From: JAXDLH01 sp034666705
GTDB lineage: Bacteria; Chloroflexota; UBA6077; SHYK01
Direction: 5' to 3'
Assembly (NCBI GenBank): GCA_034666705.1
Contig: JAXDLH010000184.1
Location: 1 to 34,582 of the forward strand
DNA: 34,582 bases
The notes beneath the pieces were generated by a model. That model saw only the letters and a program-made list of their open reading frames with translations. It was not told the DNA's origin and did no database searches. This document shows, in pieces, positions 8,701-17,183 of the stretch (position 1 is the stretch's first letter; every line of letters begins with the position of its first letter). The translations under genes were made by a program, and so were the position numbers.

Positions 8701-8761
8701 GCTGTGGGGCGCGTCCGACGAGCACCGGGCAGACCATAGGGGTATCGAGCGGAGCGACCAT
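5756..8761 (-). CDS. LuxR-family regulator with AAA ATPase and TPR-like repeats (LAL/MalT type)
   Basis: A 1001-residue signal-transducing ATPase. Near residue 15 VGRAPQLDALARAL opens an AAA module. The Walker A is GEAGVGKSRLV (about residues 43-53), and LLIAFEDLHWSDD is the Walker B/sensor region. The middle from about 440 to 880 is helical and repeat-rich (many A-x-x-x-G-x-x-x-A helices), typical of TPR-like ligand-sensing scaffolds. The C-terminus LTAREREVAVLVAQGRSNRE and then GERTVETHVSNILAKLG is a textbook LuxR helix-turn-helix. Such proteins activate target promoters on ligand and ATP binding. The start at ATG 8761 has AGAGG about 7 nt upstream. The large plus-strand frame opposite this gene is a composition shadow. 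The target is unknown; the nearby methyltransferase, SnoaL-like and divergent htrA genes are candidates. Confidence 0.93.
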   Translation of the reverse strand: MVAPLDTPMVCPVLVGRAPQLDALARALEGLQHGDGRAVLIAGEAGVGKSRLVREAQRQAQEAGVRTLLGQCFEPDRSLPFAPIVDLLRTFCTSNPPGTVAEQLRPIGSALLALVPDLTTWLPDVEPPPPLDPEQERRRVFTAIVQFIARLAGQQPLLIAFEDLHWSDDTSLEFLPLLARSTAHQPIGLLLTYRSDEVSPKLAHTLAELERARLAVEMPLAPLDGSEVGTMLQAIFGIERPPRSEFRNAISNLTGGNPFFIEEVLRSLVTQGDLYVQGGAWSEKALSALRIPRSVRDAVQRRQEELSRPAVRVLEIASVIGQRFDFDLLPRLASLDDATTLGCVKELVAAQLVVEQSAEQFAFRHALTRQAVYGALLARERMTLHRQVAEAIEAANTDASEASLQDLAYHYYEGGVWQKALDYSRQVGERALRLHSPRAAVEHLSRALESAAHLPSNPQPALHRARGGAREALGEWDAALEDYQAALAMAKDAGNQHATWEALLDLGMLWAGRDYDRTEDFYDQALALAHTLGDQALIAHSLNRVGNWHVNIEESLVAVRYHEEALAIFEQALDEAGVAATLDFLGMASYLSGDLIKGTDNYRRAATLLRAVDDRAGLCSSLAALTLRGATPQTSSMVMPAGTLAECIHDGEEALAIAREIEQRSGETFALSMMGLALVGTGEYGRAQTCVEEARRIAEEIGHRQWITCATCGLGSIALDMLDATAAREHLEAALALANDIKSGHWRHFAAGALASACIAAHDLERARGVLQGLDDFESPAATLGLRLVWCARIELALAEQNPEEALRLLAQMGLATPNLGAFPRRAPRMSMLRADALAALGRLDEAHEELTAAREITAEQGARPLLWRIDLARGRAYATQDRPDDAERAFALAQTTVLALADEIPDAAQREAFLTRAGALLPRGLLARPRRSTPQTVGGLTAREREVAVLVAQGRSNREIAAQLYVGERTVETHVSNILAKLGVENRAQIAVWATTHNLG

Positions 8762-9062
8762 TGGGGAACCTCTGCCGCGTGCGACCGCCTAAGGCTATCA
8801 CAAGCCCCGTATACCGAAGGCATCGGACGAGCGCGGTAGCGGGCCTACGTTGTTAGATGGTGTCATCAGGAATGGCGGAAGGATCCGCCAGGTCAACGTC
8901 GCGTCAGCCGATCCTTCGCTCGCGTCCGAAACGGCCAACGATTGGGCGTTAACACTCCCAAGCAAATTGTTTACAGGTTGCAAAGGGTCCTCCCACAAAC
9001 GCTGTTCATACTCGAAGGGTCGACGCAACAAGCGTCGACCCAACGGAGGAGGTACAGCTGCC
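8762..9062. promoter_or_regulatory. Divergent intergenic region between the LuxR-type regulator and htrA
   Basis: These 301 bases carry no gene. They must hold the promoters of both divergent genes. No pair of -35/-10 boxes with normal spacing is convincing; TTTACA at 8970 and TTGCAA at 8978 are isolated -35-like words. The clearest structure is the hairpin at 9017-9041 in the htrA leader, listed separately. Confidence 0.5.
9017..9041 (+). promoter_or_regulatory. Perfect hairpin in the htrA leader next to the ribosome binding site
   Basis: GGGTCGACGC at 9017-9026 and GCGTCGACCC at 9032-9041 form a perfect 10-bp stem with a 5-nt loop (AACAA). It ends 3 nt before the GGAGGAGG ribosome binding site of htrA. 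It may be an operator dyad, an mRNA-stabilising stem or a translation switch. No U tract follows, which argues against a terminator. Confidence 0.6.
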
Positions 9063-10250
<1,188 letters not shown>

Positions 10251-10262
10251 TCCCTTTCCCCG

Positions 10263-10312
10263 CGTATGACGGCCCCGGTTCGTACCCGGGTACGAACCAG
10301 GGCCGTCATACG
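10263..10312. terminator. 50-bp near-perfect palindrome after htrA
   Basis: The arms from CGTATGACGGCCC to GGGCCGTCATACG pair across 50 bp with one C-A mismatch per arm, and the central 22 bp (GGTTCGTACCC and its complement) form a perfect palindrome with no loop. It starts 13 bp after the htrA stop. No U tract follows on either side. A transcription barrier is the simplest reading; a protein-binding palindrome is the alternative. Confidence 0.55.
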
Positions 10313-10400
10313 TCACAACCCATCATTTATCGGTACTCAGGCCCCTGCGTATTTGCGGGGCATGCTTCAGGAAGAAAAACGCCGCATGCGAGGAGCGCAC

Positions 10401-10655
10401 ATGGCGAGCACATCACGCCGAACGCTCGGCGGCCGGGTTTTGTCGACGCTGGGTGCCACGATTGCGACGGTCGGTTTCTTCGCCGCCGTCGTGCGAGGTC
10501 CCCAGCCCGCCGACGCGAGCGTGCCGGCGCCGACCCCGACGATCCAACAGCCGGCGCAAGCCAATCCCGCCACTCCCCGCGTAGGCGCTCAGTCGCAACA
10601 GTCCCAGCCTCCCGCCGTTGCCAGCCGTCCGCGTCTCCGCACCCGTGGGTCCTGA
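10401..10655 (+). CDS. Small exported or membrane-anchored Pro/Gln-rich protein
   Basis: 84 residues, starting at ATG 10401 with GAGGAG 5 nt upstream; earlier in-frame ATGs would run through the palindrome and lack a site. The N-terminus is basic with a twin-Arg-like STSRRTLGG followed by a hydrophobic stretch (LSTLGATIATVGFFAAVV), then a low-complexity tail rich in Pro, Gln and Ala. No known domain is recognised. It ends one base before the most likely GTG start of the ferric-reductase-like gene, so they are probably translated together. It could be an export-dependent partner of that membrane haem protein, or a remnant of a longer FMN- or haem-binding protein; neither can be shown. Confidence 0.6.
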   Translation: MASTSRRTLGGRVLSTLGATIATVGFFAAVVRGPQPADASVPAPTPTIQQPAQANPATPRVGAQSQQSQPPAVASRPRLRTRGS

Positions 10656-10656
10656 C

Positions 10657-11355
10657 GTGTCTCACGTTTCCTCGGTCGCCGGGTCTGCCGTTGCGCTGAC
10701 GCTCACCGCCCTGGTACTTGGAGCTCAGGCCGCAGGCGCGGCGACTGGCACGCCGCCGGCGGCCGCAACCGCGCCCCAGACTGCGGATCACACGTTCTGG
10801 TACGTCGCGCGCGCTGCCGGCCTCGCCGCCTACCTCGTCCTCTTTGTCAACGTTTGTCTCGGGCTCGCCGTGCACACGAGGACGCTCGATCGGCTGCTGG
10901 CGCGGTGGCAGTCATTCGACCTGCACCAGTTCACCGCGTTCCTGGCGCTCGTGCTGCTTGGCCTGCACCTGGCGGGGCTTCTGCTCGACCGGTTCATTGG
11001 CTTCACCCTGCCGCAGCTATTCATTCCGTTCACCTCGCCGTACCGGCCACTGCAGACGGCGCTCGGCATCGTGGCGCTCTACATGCTGGTTGCCATTACT
11101 GCGAGCTTCTCCGTGCGACGGTCGATCGGCGTGCGTGCCTGGCGCGCGCTCCACTTCACGACGTACGGCGCGTACTTCCTTGCCCTCTTCCACGGCCTGC
11201 TCGCGGGTACCGATGCGAGCCAGTTCTGGGCGCAGGCCCTGTACGAGACGACCGGGGCGACGGTCTTGCTCCTCACCCTCTGGCGCTTTCGGACGCGGGG
11301 CGCCGTGGCCAGCGCCCCGCACCCACGCCTCGCGAGCGGTGCTGGCCGGCAGTAA
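10657..11355 (+). CDS. Ferric-reductase-like transmembrane haem protein (YedZ/MsrQ-type fold)
   Basis: About 232 residues with an N-terminal signal-like segment and about five further membrane helices. Paired histidines expected to hold haem are visible: HQFTAFLALVLLGLHLAG on one helix and ALHFTTYGAYFLALFHG on another. This bis-histidine layout is that of ferric reductase, YedZ and MsrQ membrane domains, which pass electrons across the membrane. No NADPH or FAD domain is attached, so a separate electron donor is needed. The start is uncertain: GTG 10657 (one base after the previous stop), GTG 10645 and TTG 10618 are all in frame. The gene ends 17 bp from the convergent nucleotidase gene. Confidence 0.8.
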   Translation: MSHVSSVAGSAVALTLTALVLGAQAAGAATGTPPAAATAPQTADHTFWYVARAAGLAAYLVLFVNVCLGLAVHTRTLDRLLARWQSFDLHQFTAFLALVLLGLHLAGLLLDRFIGFTLPQLFIPFTSPYRPLQTALGIVALYMLVAITASFSVRRSIGVRAWRALHFTTYGAYFLALFHGLLAGTDASQFWAQALYETTGATVLLLTLWRFRTRGAVASAPHPRLASGAGRQ

Positions 11356-11372
11356 GGCCGCGTCTGGATCAG

Positions 11373-12017
11373 TTACGAGGTACGAGCCGAGGGCTCACGT
11401 AGCGCAGATGCGTCCTGCATCTTGCACTGCTCGGTATCGGATGAGCCAAGAAAGGCGATCACGCCACGCTGAAACGACCTGCATGGTTTGATCCATGGGC
11501 CTTGCGGGAGATCGCGATTCCATGGTCGCCTGACCAGGTACACGTGGACCTTGTTTCTCGCCAAGCTCTCGGCGACCGCCTTTGTGTCGTCGAAGGCCGC
11601 TGCGGCATCGATCTGATTCGCCACGGCGAGCTTGAACTCGTCGCCACTCATCGAGGAGGGTCGACCATGGACCTCCTCGACGTACCGCGCCAAGCCGTAT
11701 TTCTCCAGCCAGTCCTTCGTGGTCCGATGGAGATTCTCCTTGCGGGACGACGCGATGTGGATCTTGAAGCCTGCCTCATGCAGACGCCTCAATCCGTCCA
11801 GCGCGCCGGCAAAAGGCTTTGTCCGGACGATCACCTCAGGCCTTGCGAGTAACCCCTGCACGATTCCATCCCATTCCCCCGGGGTTTCCCGGTCGAAGGA
11901 TGTGAAATCCTGGTACCTGAACCGCCCGGGGTTGTCGCGATTCGCGTGGGCGAGAAAGAGCCGTTGGGTTCCACTCAGCGTGTCGTCGACGTCGACCAGT
12001 ACGTTGGCGCTCGGCAA
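11373..12017 (-). CDS. 5'(3')-deoxyribonucleotidase-like HAD phosphatase (NT5C type)
   Basis: A 214-residue HAD protein. VLVDVDDTLSGTQRLF gives motif I with nucleophile Asp9 and acid/base Asp11. KIHIASSRKENLHRTTKDWL supplies the motif II Ser, and FDDTKAVAES is motif IV-like. This matches the C-type 5'-nucleotidase family that removes phosphate from (deoxy)nucleoside monophosphates; the exact substrate is unknown. Translation begins at TTG 12017, supported by AGGAGG with 5-nt spacing. It lies 21 bp downstream of the D-2-hydroxyacid dehydrogenase gene on the same strand and probably shares its transcript. The C-terminal 30 residues beyond the fold are not family-typical. Confidence 0.82.
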   Translation of the reverse strand: MPSANVLVDVDDTLSGTQRLFLAHANRDNPGRFRYQDFTSFDRETPGEWDGIVQGLLARPEVIVRTKPFAGALDGLRRLHEAGFKIHIASSRKENLHRTTKDWLEKYGLARYVEEVHGRPSSMSGDEFKLAVANQIDAAAAFDDTKAVAESLARNKVHVYLVRRPWNRDLPQGPWIKPCRSFQRGVIAFLGSSDTEQCKMQDASALREPSARTS

Positions 12018-12038
12018 ATCTACCTCCTGAAGCTGGAC

Positions 12039-13049
12039 TCAATAGCCCCTGGTCCGGTCGACGATGCCCTGAAGGGGCCGGCCGGCGAGGAAGCGGCGCA
12101 ACTGTCCGATGAAGCTTGCCTGATCCAGCTCCGCAAGCTCCGCGAATGCCCCCGCGGCGTGGGGCGTGAGGATCACGTTGGGCAAGGACCAGTATGGATG
12201 GTCTGCGGCCAGCGGCTCACGCGCGAATGCGTCGAGCGCGGCCCCTCCGATACGTTGCTGGCGTAGTGCGTTGACCAGCGCGTCGTCGTCGATGAGGCGG
12301 CCGCGCGCCACGTTCACGAGCCAGGCGCTCGGTTTCATCTGCGCGATCAGCTCGGCGTTGAACATGTGGTCCGTGTCTGCGGTGAGCGGCAGCGCCAGTA
12401 CCACGAAGTCGCTCTGACCCAGCAGCTCGCCGAGCTGGCCCGGCCCGTAGACGGTCTCGGCAAGGCGATCCGGTCGCGGCTCGCGCCGGTACCCCAGGAC
12501 GCGCACGTGGAGCGGTTGGAGCTGGCGCGCGAGCGCCCGGCCAATGCCCCCGAACCCCACGATGCCCACTGTCTTGCCCCGGAGAAGGATTGGGAGGTTG
12601 TTCTCCTCGCCGATTCGGTCCCACGAGCGCACGCCCGCCCATCGCGGCTCCTGCTGGGCGAGCACGAATTGGGGCAGCCGTTTGGCGGCGGCCAGGATGA
12701 GCGTGAGGGCGAACTCGGCCACGGGCTCATCGTAAAAGCCGACCATGTGGGTGATGGTGAAGTCGCCTGCCATGACCTGCGGACTCAATGCGACGTCCAC
12801 ACCGGCGCTCGGCACGTGCAGCCAGCGCAAGTGCGTCGCGGCGTTCAGTACCGCCTCCACTGTCGCGCGGCGGATCGCCCACGACCGGTAGAAGACGTCG
12901 GCGTCCGCGACCACCGGGGGCAGTGGCTCATCATCGCCGATTGGCACGACCCGCACGCGCGGCGATACCGCCTGCACCGCTGTGAAGTAGTCGTCCGGCA
13001 ATACACGCGGCAGCACGACTACGATCTGCCCGTCACGTCCGCTCGCCAT
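12039..13049 (-). CDS. D-2-hydroxyacid dehydrogenase (NAD-dependent)
   Basis: 336 residues. The Rossmann NAD-binding domain has VGIVGFGGIGRALARQLQ (GxGxxG) near the middle. The catalytic Arg is in LVNVARGRLIDDDAL, and the catalytic His is in NVILTPHAAGAF; the Glu is expected between them in the AFAREPL region. These enzymes interconvert 2-oxoacids and D-2-hydroxyacids, and sequence alone does not name the substrate (glyoxylate, hydroxypyruvate or a larger oxoacid). The open frame extends to 13451, but the family N-terminus fits MASGRDGQIVVVLPRVLPDD. ATG 13049 (or 13073) is chosen with GGGAGGG just upstream. It is divergent from the DUF4214 gene and precedes the nucleotidase gene. Confidence 0.9.
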   Translation of the reverse strand: MASGRDGQIVVVLPRVLPDDYFTAVQAVSPRVRVVPIGDDEPLPPVVADADVFYRSWAIRRATVEAVLNAATHLRWLHVPSAGVDVALSPQVMAGDFTITHMVGFYDEPVAEFALTLILAAAKRLPQFVLAQQEPRWAGVRSWDRIGEENNLPILLRGKTVGIVGFGGIGRALARQLQPLHVRVLGYRREPRPDRLAETVYGPGQLGELLGQSDFVVLALPLTADTDHMFNAELIAQMKPSAWLVNVARGRLIDDDALVNALRQQRIGGAALDAFAREPLAADHPYWSLPNVILTPHAAGAFAELAELDQASFIGQLRRFLAGRPLQGIVDRTRGY

Positions 13050-13119
13050 GCGCCCTCCCACTGATCGCTCCATGCCATCGTACCGGACAGTACTCGCGAT
13101 CGGCCCCCGTTGCGGTAAG

Positions 13120-13133
13120 GTAGGCGAGCCTAC
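13120..13133. promoter_or_regulatory. Inverted repeat between divergent genes
   Basis: GTAGGC and GCCTAC around a 2-base centre form a 14-bp dyad about midway in the region between the divergent dehydrogenase and DUF4214 genes. It is a candidate operator; a TTGCGG word just to its left could be a -35 box, but no matching -10 is clear. Confidence 0.3.
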
Positions 13134-13161
13134 GACCGATTGCGAACTATGGATGTGAGAA

Positions 13162-13935
13162 TTGATCTGGGACCGAGGGCGAAACGCGCAATCGTGCGCG
13201 GCGCTGCTATTGGTGGTCTGTGTCGTCTCGATCGCGATGCCTGTGGAGCGGGTCGTCGCGCAGGACGTGCCGGCGAACACTTCGCCGCCTGGGCTGGAGG
13301 CTAGTACCGCCGAGCCGAGCCAGCGCTTCGTGCAGCATCTGTACCGTGATCTGCTGGGCCGCGACCCGAGTGACGACGAGTTGGAGGCTCGCATCGCGCA
13401 GTACCAGGAGCGGCAGGCGTCGGTCGATCTCGCCCAGAGCCTGATTCGCACCCCAGAATACGAGACACTCCTCGTCCTGCGTGTCTACGGCGACCGTCTC
13501 GGCCGGACACCGACGGTCGACGAGTTGACCTTCTGGCTTGGGCCGCGCCAGGGGATCGGCGTCGACGAACGCACGATCCTCTGGAACGTGCTCAGCACCG
13601 ACGAGTATTTCCTCTATGCGGGCGGTACCTTCGCCAGTTTCGTCACGCGGGTGTACCAGGATCTCCTGGACCGCGCGCCGGACGACGCCGAGCTCACCCG
13701 TGCGATCGCCGCTCTGAGCGACGGCTCGCTATTGCGGGCAAACCTGCCGCTCCAGCTATTGACGAGCCCGGAGTACACGACGGCCCTCATCAATGGCTAC
13801 GCGCAACGCTTTCTGGGCCGTCCCGCCAATGAGAACGAGCTGCTCTCCTACACGTCGCGGCTTCAGACCGGCGTCGCCTTCGAGTTGGTGATGGCTTCAA
13901 TCCTCGGCTCGCCCGAGTACCTTGCCCGGCCATGA
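13162..13935 (+). CDS. Secreted DUF4214-domain protein
   Basis: 257 residues. The N-terminal hydrophobic segment CAALLLVVCVVSIAMPVERV followed by VAQD looks like a signal peptide. Three repeats follow of about 60 residues, each with the DUF4214 pattern: FVQHLYRDLLGRDPSDDELE, LRVYGDRLGRTPTVDELTFW, and FVTRVYQDLLDRAPDDAELT, then YAQRFLGRPANENELL, each ending in a segment like SPEYxxxL. DUF4214 occurs in extracellular bacterial proteins, often with cell-surface or S-layer-like domains; its function is not established. The ATG codons upstream at 13149 and 13153 are out of frame or stopped, so TTG 13162 is the likely start. The gene stands alone. Confidence 0.8.
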   Translation: MIWDRGRNAQSCAALLLVVCVVSIAMPVERVVAQDVPANTSPPGLEASTAEPSQRFVQHLYRDLLGRDPSDDELEARIAQYQERQASVDLAQSLIRTPEYETLLVLRVYGDRLGRTPTVDELTFWLGPRQGIGVDERTILWNVLSTDEYFLYAGGTFASFVTRVYQDLLDRAPDDAELTRAIAALSDGSLLRANLPLQLLTSPEYTTALINGYAQRFLGRPANENELLSYTSRLQTGVAFELVMASILGSPEYLARP

Positions 13936-14009
13936 GCGGGCAGACTCCGTGCGTGCGAGGCGGCCCAACCAGTAGGTCAGTTCTCACGATTGTGGATTTG
14001 GCGGGGGTT

Positions 14010-14109
14010 CCGTCGTTCCGGTAGGGCGAGGGCTTGGCCCTCGCCGCAGGGCCCTGCGCCGCCATCGCCGGGCGGGAGGGGCTTGCCCCCGCCCCTACCG
14101 GAACGACGG
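14010..14109. repeat. Paired REP palindromes (BIME-like), GTAG-headed
   Basis: A 100-bp element with perfect 17-bp terminal inverted repeats (CCGTCGTTCCGGTAGGG and its complement). The left half holds GTAG followed by a hairpin GGCGAGGGC-TTG-GCCCTCGCC, a central 12-bp palindrome GCAGGGCCCTGC lies at 14046-14057, and the right half holds a second hairpin and ends CCCTAC. A GTAG head next to a GC palindrome, in back-to-back pairs, is the hallmark of REP/BIME elements mobilised by RAYT transposases. It lies between the convergent DUF4214 and RHS genes. Confidence 0.8.
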
Positions 14110-14207
14110 CCATGCCGGAGGAACTCACCCACGAGCGCAACCGCACTTCGATGCCAATCATGCCGCGCGCACGCCGAAGCGCCGTATGCCTAACGCGGGG
14201 CCTGGGT

Positions 14208-15998
14208 CTACAGCCTGGCTACGTCCTCGCGGTGGCGGCCGTCGTCGTCGTAGCTGTACGTCGTCGCCGTCGCGCCTGCCGTCGAGGGCCAGTTCGGATA
14301 TTCGGCGATGCGTTGGATCCGGCCGATGCCATCGATCTCCAGGGCAATGTGGAACAGTCGCCCATCCTTGGTGCGCCACGTCGCCGCAGTCGGCATCTCG
14401 CGATCGTCGTACTCATACTGCGCGAGCACCCCGCGCGCCGAGCGGATCTCCACCACGTCGCTCCGCTCGTCATAGATGAGGGTGCGCTCCTCGCGATCCG
14501 TGCCGGTCACCGCCACCAGATTGCCCGCCGCATCGTAGCGATAGGCGGCGCGGCGGCCGAGGCCCAGCGGCCCCTCCCGGACTTCCAACGAGAGGACGCG
14601 ATCCTCGTCGTCGTATGTCGCCTGCCACACGGCTGCGCCACCGAAGAGCCCTCCGCTCGGCAGGGCGATCGCTGTGATGCGGCCCATGGGGTCGCGTGTC
14701 ACGCCGGATTCGTCGACCACGAAAGCAGCGCCGGTCAGGGCCCGGACCCAGTCGCGCTGCAAGTTGGCCTCGGCGTCGAACAGCTCATTCCACACGAGCC
14801 CCGCAGGGCGGCTGATGTTTTCAGGCTGCACCGGATAGCGGCTGTCGCTGAACCGCGTCCGCTGGGCGAACGCGTCTTGCTCCGGCGACCGTCCCAATGG
14901 AAGACCAAGCAGGAAGCTCGCGGCGGACGGCCGGCCGCTGACGATCGGCTCATCGTTGGCGCTGATCTGCCAGATGCGCTGCTGCTCCTGATTCTGATCG
15001 TCGAAGATGCTGGTGCGCTCCGCCTGCGCCCCCGGCCCATAACTGCTGGCGGGGTACGTGACGGTCGTGCTGTGCGTGCCGTCTTCGTTGTCCTCGTACC
15101 AGTAGCCATACTCGGCGCCAGTCAGCCAGCCGCGCCCATCCTGCTGACGGACGACCCGGCCCTCTCCCGCGGCGTCGTACCAGTTCATGACGACGAGCTT
15201 GTCCATCGGGTCCACGATCGACTGGAGATGGTCGCTATCCCCATCGTACGTGTAATGCTCGGTCGCGCCGGTGCGATCCGTGTGCGAGATGAGGCGCCCG
15301 AGCTCGTCGTAGCCATAGGATGACACCCGCCCGACCCAATCCACGATCGTGACGAGTCGGCCTGTCACCGGGTCGTAATCCATCCTGATCGCGCCGCGGT
15401 CGAGCGAATCGTTGATGCGGCGAAGCTGGCCGAGCGCATCTCGCTCGAACGTCGTTACCTGCCCGTCCTCATCGATAATCGCGGTCAGGAGGCCATCGCG
15501 ATCGAACCGCTCGGCGGGCTCACCGAACAGGTTGAGCACGAATGAGCCCCCCGGTTCCTGCTCAATCGTGCGGAACGAGCTCCTCGTCGACGTATAACCG
15601 CCGCTTGCATTACGGCGGTAGCGGTCGAGCGTGCCGGTCGAGCCGACGAGCTCCAGCACCTGTGCAGTGGCGAGCGTGGTATTCGGCGAGTCATCGCCAG
15701 CCTGCAAATAAACGTTGTAGGACATGCTCCAGCCGACCCCGAACGGGCCAACCGCCTCGCTCCTGCTGTCGTACAGCCGCTCGATTGTCGGCCCCGGATC
15801 GTCGAAGGGTACGCCCGCGTCCGTATTTCGATAGGTGAAGGCGCCAGTAGAGAGCCGGACCGGATCGCCAGCGGTCACCGGATCCGCCGCCGGTGCCGGC
15901 CGGTCCGCGCGAGCGACGCCCGGCGTCAGGCAGGTGATTGCGAGGGCAAGGCTGGCCAACAACCGGAGGGGCGCGCCTCCCGGCCGCTTGCACCGCAC
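14208..15998 (-). CDS. Secreted RHS/YD-repeat protein
   Basis: 596 residues. A signal peptide (LRLLASLALAITCLTPGVARA) is followed by DPVRLSTGAFTYRNTD and FGVGWSMSYNVYL, the DUF6531-like entry to RHS shells. Many YD-type repeats follow (YDPVTGRLVTIVD, YDELGRLISHTDRTGATEHY, YDDEDRVLSLEV, YDAAGNLVAVTGTDREERTL). RHS repeats build a hollow b-cocoon. No DPxGxxx-type core end and no C-terminal toxin is present, and the protein stops shortly after its last repeat, near the paired REP at 14010. It is thus a short, possibly truncated or toxin-free YD protein. GTG 15998 follows the previous gene's TAG directly, with GAGG 8 nt upstream, so the two genes are coupled. Confidence 0.85.
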   Translation of the reverse strand: MRCKRPGGAPLRLLASLALAITCLTPGVARADRPAPAADPVTAGDPVRLSTGAFTYRNTDAGVPFDDPGPTIERLYDSRSEAVGPFGVGWSMSYNVYLQAGDDSPNTTLATAQVLELVGSTGTLDRYRRNASGGYTSTRSSFRTIEQEPGGSFVLNLFGEPAERFDRDGLLTAIIDEDGQVTTFERDALGQLRRINDSLDRGAIRMDYDPVTGRLVTIVDWVGRVSSYGYDELGRLISHTDRTGATEHYTYDGDSDHLQSIVDPMDKLVVMNWYDAAGEGRVVRQQDGRGWLTGAEYGYWYEDNEDGTHSTTVTYPASSYGPGAQAERTSIFDDQNQEQQRIWQISANDEPIVSGRPSAASFLLGLPLGRSPEQDAFAQRTRFSDSRYPVQPENISRPAGLVWNELFDAEANLQRDWVRALTGAAFVVDESGVTRDPMGRITAIALPSGGLFGGAAVWQATYDDEDRVLSLEVREGPLGLGRRAAYRYDAAGNLVAVTGTDREERTLIYDERSDVVEIRSARGVLAQYEYDDREMPTAATWRTKDGRLFHIALEIDGIGRIQRIAEYPNWPSTAGATATTYSYDDDGRHREDVARL

Positions 15999-17015
15999 CT
16001 AGCGGGCCTCGCCGCGGGCCTTTGCCTCCATGAACGCGGAAACGTACTCCTCCATGTAGCGCGGCTCGTAGTCCACCAGCGTTGGGCTGGCTGTGGACGT
16101 ACCGCCCACGAAGTGGAAGCTGTTCGTGTCGGGGTCGTAGATCTGATCCCCGCGGCCATACATCGCCTTCCACTTCCGGCCGGCGTCGCTCCCATGCATG
16201 CCCGTACGGGCCGGCAGGCTGCCGGGGTCGATCTGCAGCGGCCCCTGCGCGCGGCGGTCGTACTCCCACTCGTCCAGCTCATTCCAGATCCGTTGGTAGG
16301 CGGGAATGAACTCCTCGTCACGCACGATGAAGGCCGTGTGCACGCCCTGGTAGCGGGTCGAGCCACCGGTACGCACGCCCAGTGTATCGACCTTCTTGAA
16401 GATCAGGCGAGGGCCGCCGGCCAGCGGCAGGACCATCGTGTCCTTGGCAACATCGGCACTGCGCATCGGATCCAGCCCGCAGTAGCGGCCGTAGAACGCG
16501 GCGGTCCGGTCGAGGTCGCGCGACTCGAAGATCGCGTGGCTGATGCGCCCCACTTTCACCGGGCTCTCGCCCGCCATCACGCCATCCGGCAGGCGGTCGG
16601 GCGCCCACAGCTCGAACTGGTTCTCATCGGGGTCCTGGAGATAGATCGCCAGGCCCGGCTCGCCCTCGGCTGAGGTGCGGATCGCATCCGTATGGGGCAC
16701 GGCGAGGCGATCGAGCCGCCGCAGGTGCTCGTCGATATCTGCCTGCCGAATGTAGAAGCCGTACCGGGGGTAGCTCGCGCCGAGCGCCTTCGCCGGTGGA
16801 ATCGGCTGGTCCTGAATGAAGCCGGCGACGTGGCTCGCCGCCAGCCAGCGGAACTCGCCGCGCCTCGGTCCGCCCGGAGCAGTGGGTGCTTCACCCCAGC
16901 TCTCAGTCGCGCCGAGTACGCTCGCATTCCACTCGAGCCAGCGGTCCAGATCAGTCGTCGGTACGACGTAGTGGTCGACCCAGTACAGGGCTCCTGGGCG
17001 CTGGTCGACGGCCAT
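15999..17015 (-). CDS. Two-domain VOC family protein (extradiol-dioxygenase-like)
   Basis: 338 residues with two VOC modules. The first (about residues 10-150) has LYWVDHYVVPTTDLDRWLEW and later IYLQDPDENQFELWAPD. The second (about 160-300) starts GRISHAIFESRDLDRTAAFY and contains GVHTAFIVRDEEF. The His/His/Glu positions of a metal site are visible (for example the His of VDHYVV and the Glu of FELW). The family includes catechol and homoprotocatechuate ring-cleaving dioxygenases; the substrate is not known. The long open frame starts at 17090, but MAVDQRPG at 17015 has GGGAG 5-10 nt upstream and fits the family. Its TAG is followed directly by the RHS GTG start. Confidence 0.85.
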   Translation of the reverse strand: MAVDQRPGALYWVDHYVVPTTDLDRWLEWNASVLGATESWGEAPTAPGGPRRGEFRWLAASHVAGFIQDQPIPPAKALGASYPRYGFYIRQADIDEHLRRLDRLAVPHTDAIRTSAEGEPGLAIYLQDPDENQFELWAPDRLPDGVMAGESPVKVGRISHAIFESRDLDRTAAFYGRYCGLDPMRSADVAKDTMVLPLAGGPRLIFKKVDTLGVRTGGSTRYQGVHTAFIVRDEEFIPAYQRIWNELDEWEYDRRAQGPLQIDPGSLPARTGMHGSDAGRKWKAMYGRGDQIYDPDTNSFHFVGGTSTASPTLVDYEPRYMEEYVSAFMEAKARGEAR

Positions 17016-17183
17016 CACACTCTCCCAAAGGCGCGAGTCGCGCATGTTTCCGTCGAGTATAGCGCTCGGATCCTGTCCCCTGGACCCCATTGCTCCGTCG
17101 GCGAACGAGCATACGGGTTGGTCTTGCGTCGTCTGTGCGCCCAGATACGAATCCCGCGATGGCGCGTTGCTCCCAGATTGCTA

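Noticed and set aside
14010..14109. CRISPR array or simple terminator
   Set aside because: There is no regular spacer pattern, and two nested hairpins with GTAG heads and no U tract fit REP elements better than a terminator.
14034..15323. 429-residue plus-strand frame
   Set aside because: Shadow of the RHS gene; starts inside the REP pair.
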